DNA from: Mycobacteroides immunogenum
GTDB lineage: Bacteria; Actinomycetota; Actinomycetes; Mycobacteriales; Mycobacteriaceae
Assembly: GCF_001605725.1 (NCBI RefSeq)
Contig: NZ_CP011530.1
Span: forward strand, 1,860,001 to 1,924,000
DNA: 64,000 nucleotides
Direction: 5' to 3'
The translations under genes were made by a program, and so were the position numbers. Under the pieces are notes generated by a model. That model had not been told where the DNA came from. It did no database searches and saw only the letters and a program-made list of their open reading frames with translations. Positions 63,336-64,000 of the stretch are shown here, one piece after another; positions within the stretch are counted from its first letter, which is position 1; every line of letters begins with the position of its first letter.

Positions 63336-64000
63336 CTAGGCCAGCAGCAGATGATCGAGATTGGCTAGAGCCTTGCGTGTCTGAGTCTGGTCGATGTGCG
63401 CATACCCGCGGTGCGCCACCACCGACGATTGGCCCATGATCTGCATGCGGATCTCTTCTGGCACATCGGATTGGGACAACAGAGTCGCCGTGGTGTGTCT
63501 GCTGACGTACGGGGGAGCGTCCGGGAGGCCGGCACGGTCCAGTGCTGCCTTCCAGAGCGTGTGGTGTTCGCGCGGCGAGATGGGTCTGCCGTCGGGGTGG
63601 TGCCACAGCAGGTTGTGCGGATTTGGGCCCATCATGTTCTCGACGTGCACATTGAGCATCGCCCACAGTGGAGCGGGTATTGGGACGATCCGGGTGCCCG
63701 TCTTGGTCTTGGGTCGAGTCAACACTAACGACCGATAGAGAGGGCGGAATTCGAAGCCAGGTGGCATGTCCCAGTGGCGCTTTGGGCAGGCTGCTGCGCG
63801 AAGCTTTCCGCACGGCCAGCCGTCAGCGGTCCCATCGCCGCACCCGTGTCTCTGTCGATTGAGCTGTTGGAGTTGCCAGGACAGTTCGAAGATACCGTGA
63901 TCTAGGTCCGTGCGATCGAGCTCGATGCCCAGCAGCTCACCGGGCCTCGGGGCCGTGAGGAATGCAGTGGCCCATAGCGGCGCCAGTGGATCCTCGGCGT
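63336..64000 (-). CDS. int: Tyrosine integrase (N-terminus off window)
   Basis: Minus-strand reading open to the window edge, 221 residues seen. Box I Arg in TAPRPGELLGIELDR; a Cys/His insert (HGCGDG, WPCGKLR, CPKRHWD) that may bind zinc; box II YVSRHTTATLL; then IMGQSSVVAHRGYAHI with the Tyr nucleophile and Gln where GHSS is usual. Expected prophage integrase. Start and attP lie to the right of 64000. Confidence 0.9.
   Translation of the reverse strand, partial: AEDPLAPLWATAFLTAPRPGELLGIELDRTDLDHGIFELSWQLQQLNRQRHGCGDGTADGWPCGKLRAAACPKRHWDMPPGFEFRPLYRSLVLTRPKTKTGTRIVPIPAPLWAMLNVHVENMMGPNPHNLLWHHPDGRPISPREHHTLWKAALDRAGLPDAPPYVSRHTTATLLSQSDVPEEIRMQIMGQSSVVAHRGYAHIDQTQTRKALANLDHLLLA

Noticed and set aside
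1..64000. CRISPR arrays, IS elements or rRNA
   Set aside because: No regularly spaced long repeats, transposase genes or rRNA sequence were found by reading.

Overview
The window is high-GC actinobacterial DNA and most likely comes from the Mycobacteroides abscessus group or a close relative. The evidence is the mycobacterial core order at the left end (TPM-domain membrane protein, dgt, dnaG, Rv2342-like small protein, tRNA-Asn), type VII (ESX) secretion substrates with SigM-like promoters, and a prophage carrying a mycolate-cleaving lysin B. Species is inferred from gene content only.

Layout. 1-4.5 kb is core chromosome ending in tRNA-Asn. 4.6-7.8 kb is island-like: a truncated, frameshifted integrase remnant beside the tRNA, a two-gene unit of unknown function with a membrane protein, then an excalibur-domain protein and a membrane-anchored pentapeptide-repeat protein. 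8.0-13.4 kb is a rightward ESX-substrate cassette: a small ESX-associated protein, DUF3558 lipoprotein, Gly-rich PPE/EspB-like protein, WXG100 protein, DUF1023 alpha/beta hydrolase and a second lipoprotein. It lies behind a GGAAC-N17-CGTCG promoter. 13.4-15.4 kb is a gene-poor stretch with a second such promoter, 12-bp-spaced repeats, two copies of a structured leader, very small ORFs and a broken gene.

From 15.4 kb to the right edge runs a siphovirus-type prophage. A leftward repressor faces a leaderless cro-like gene and a Rha/KilAC antirepressor across operator repeats. The early region (18-29 kb) carries small zinc-binding and HTH proteins, a phage sliding clamp, a RecA-like ATPase, a C5 DNA methyltransferase, an HNH protein, a PD-(D/E)XK-like protein and a DnaD-like initiator followed by iteron-like repeats. 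29.4-33.7 kb is a lysogen-type cargo block on the minus strand: HicBA toxin-antitoxin and three membrane proteins, interspersed with tRNA fragments and an HNH gene. 33.9-62.4 kb is the late operon: terminase, portal, MuF, scaffold, decoration, capsid, connectors, tail tube, -1 frameshifted tail chaperones, tape measure, minor tails, lysins A and B, and holin-like proteins. A minus-strand unit (DUF4241-like protein, then integrase) closes the window and runs off the edge.

The most striking feature is at 57.85-59.02 kb. The 3' end of the tail-fibre-like gene is interrupted by about 430 bp built from inverted copies of three neighbouring segments (A, B and C). B and C are identical to their partners; A differs at 7 of 150 bp. 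Removing the insert rejoins the tail ORF in frame. It is either an invertible or shuffling tail-tip locus, a scar of rearrangement, or an assembly chimera; the sequence alone cannot decide. Prophage ends were not found: no second copy of the tRNA-Asn 3' end is visible, and the intact integrase lies at the opposite end from the repressor.
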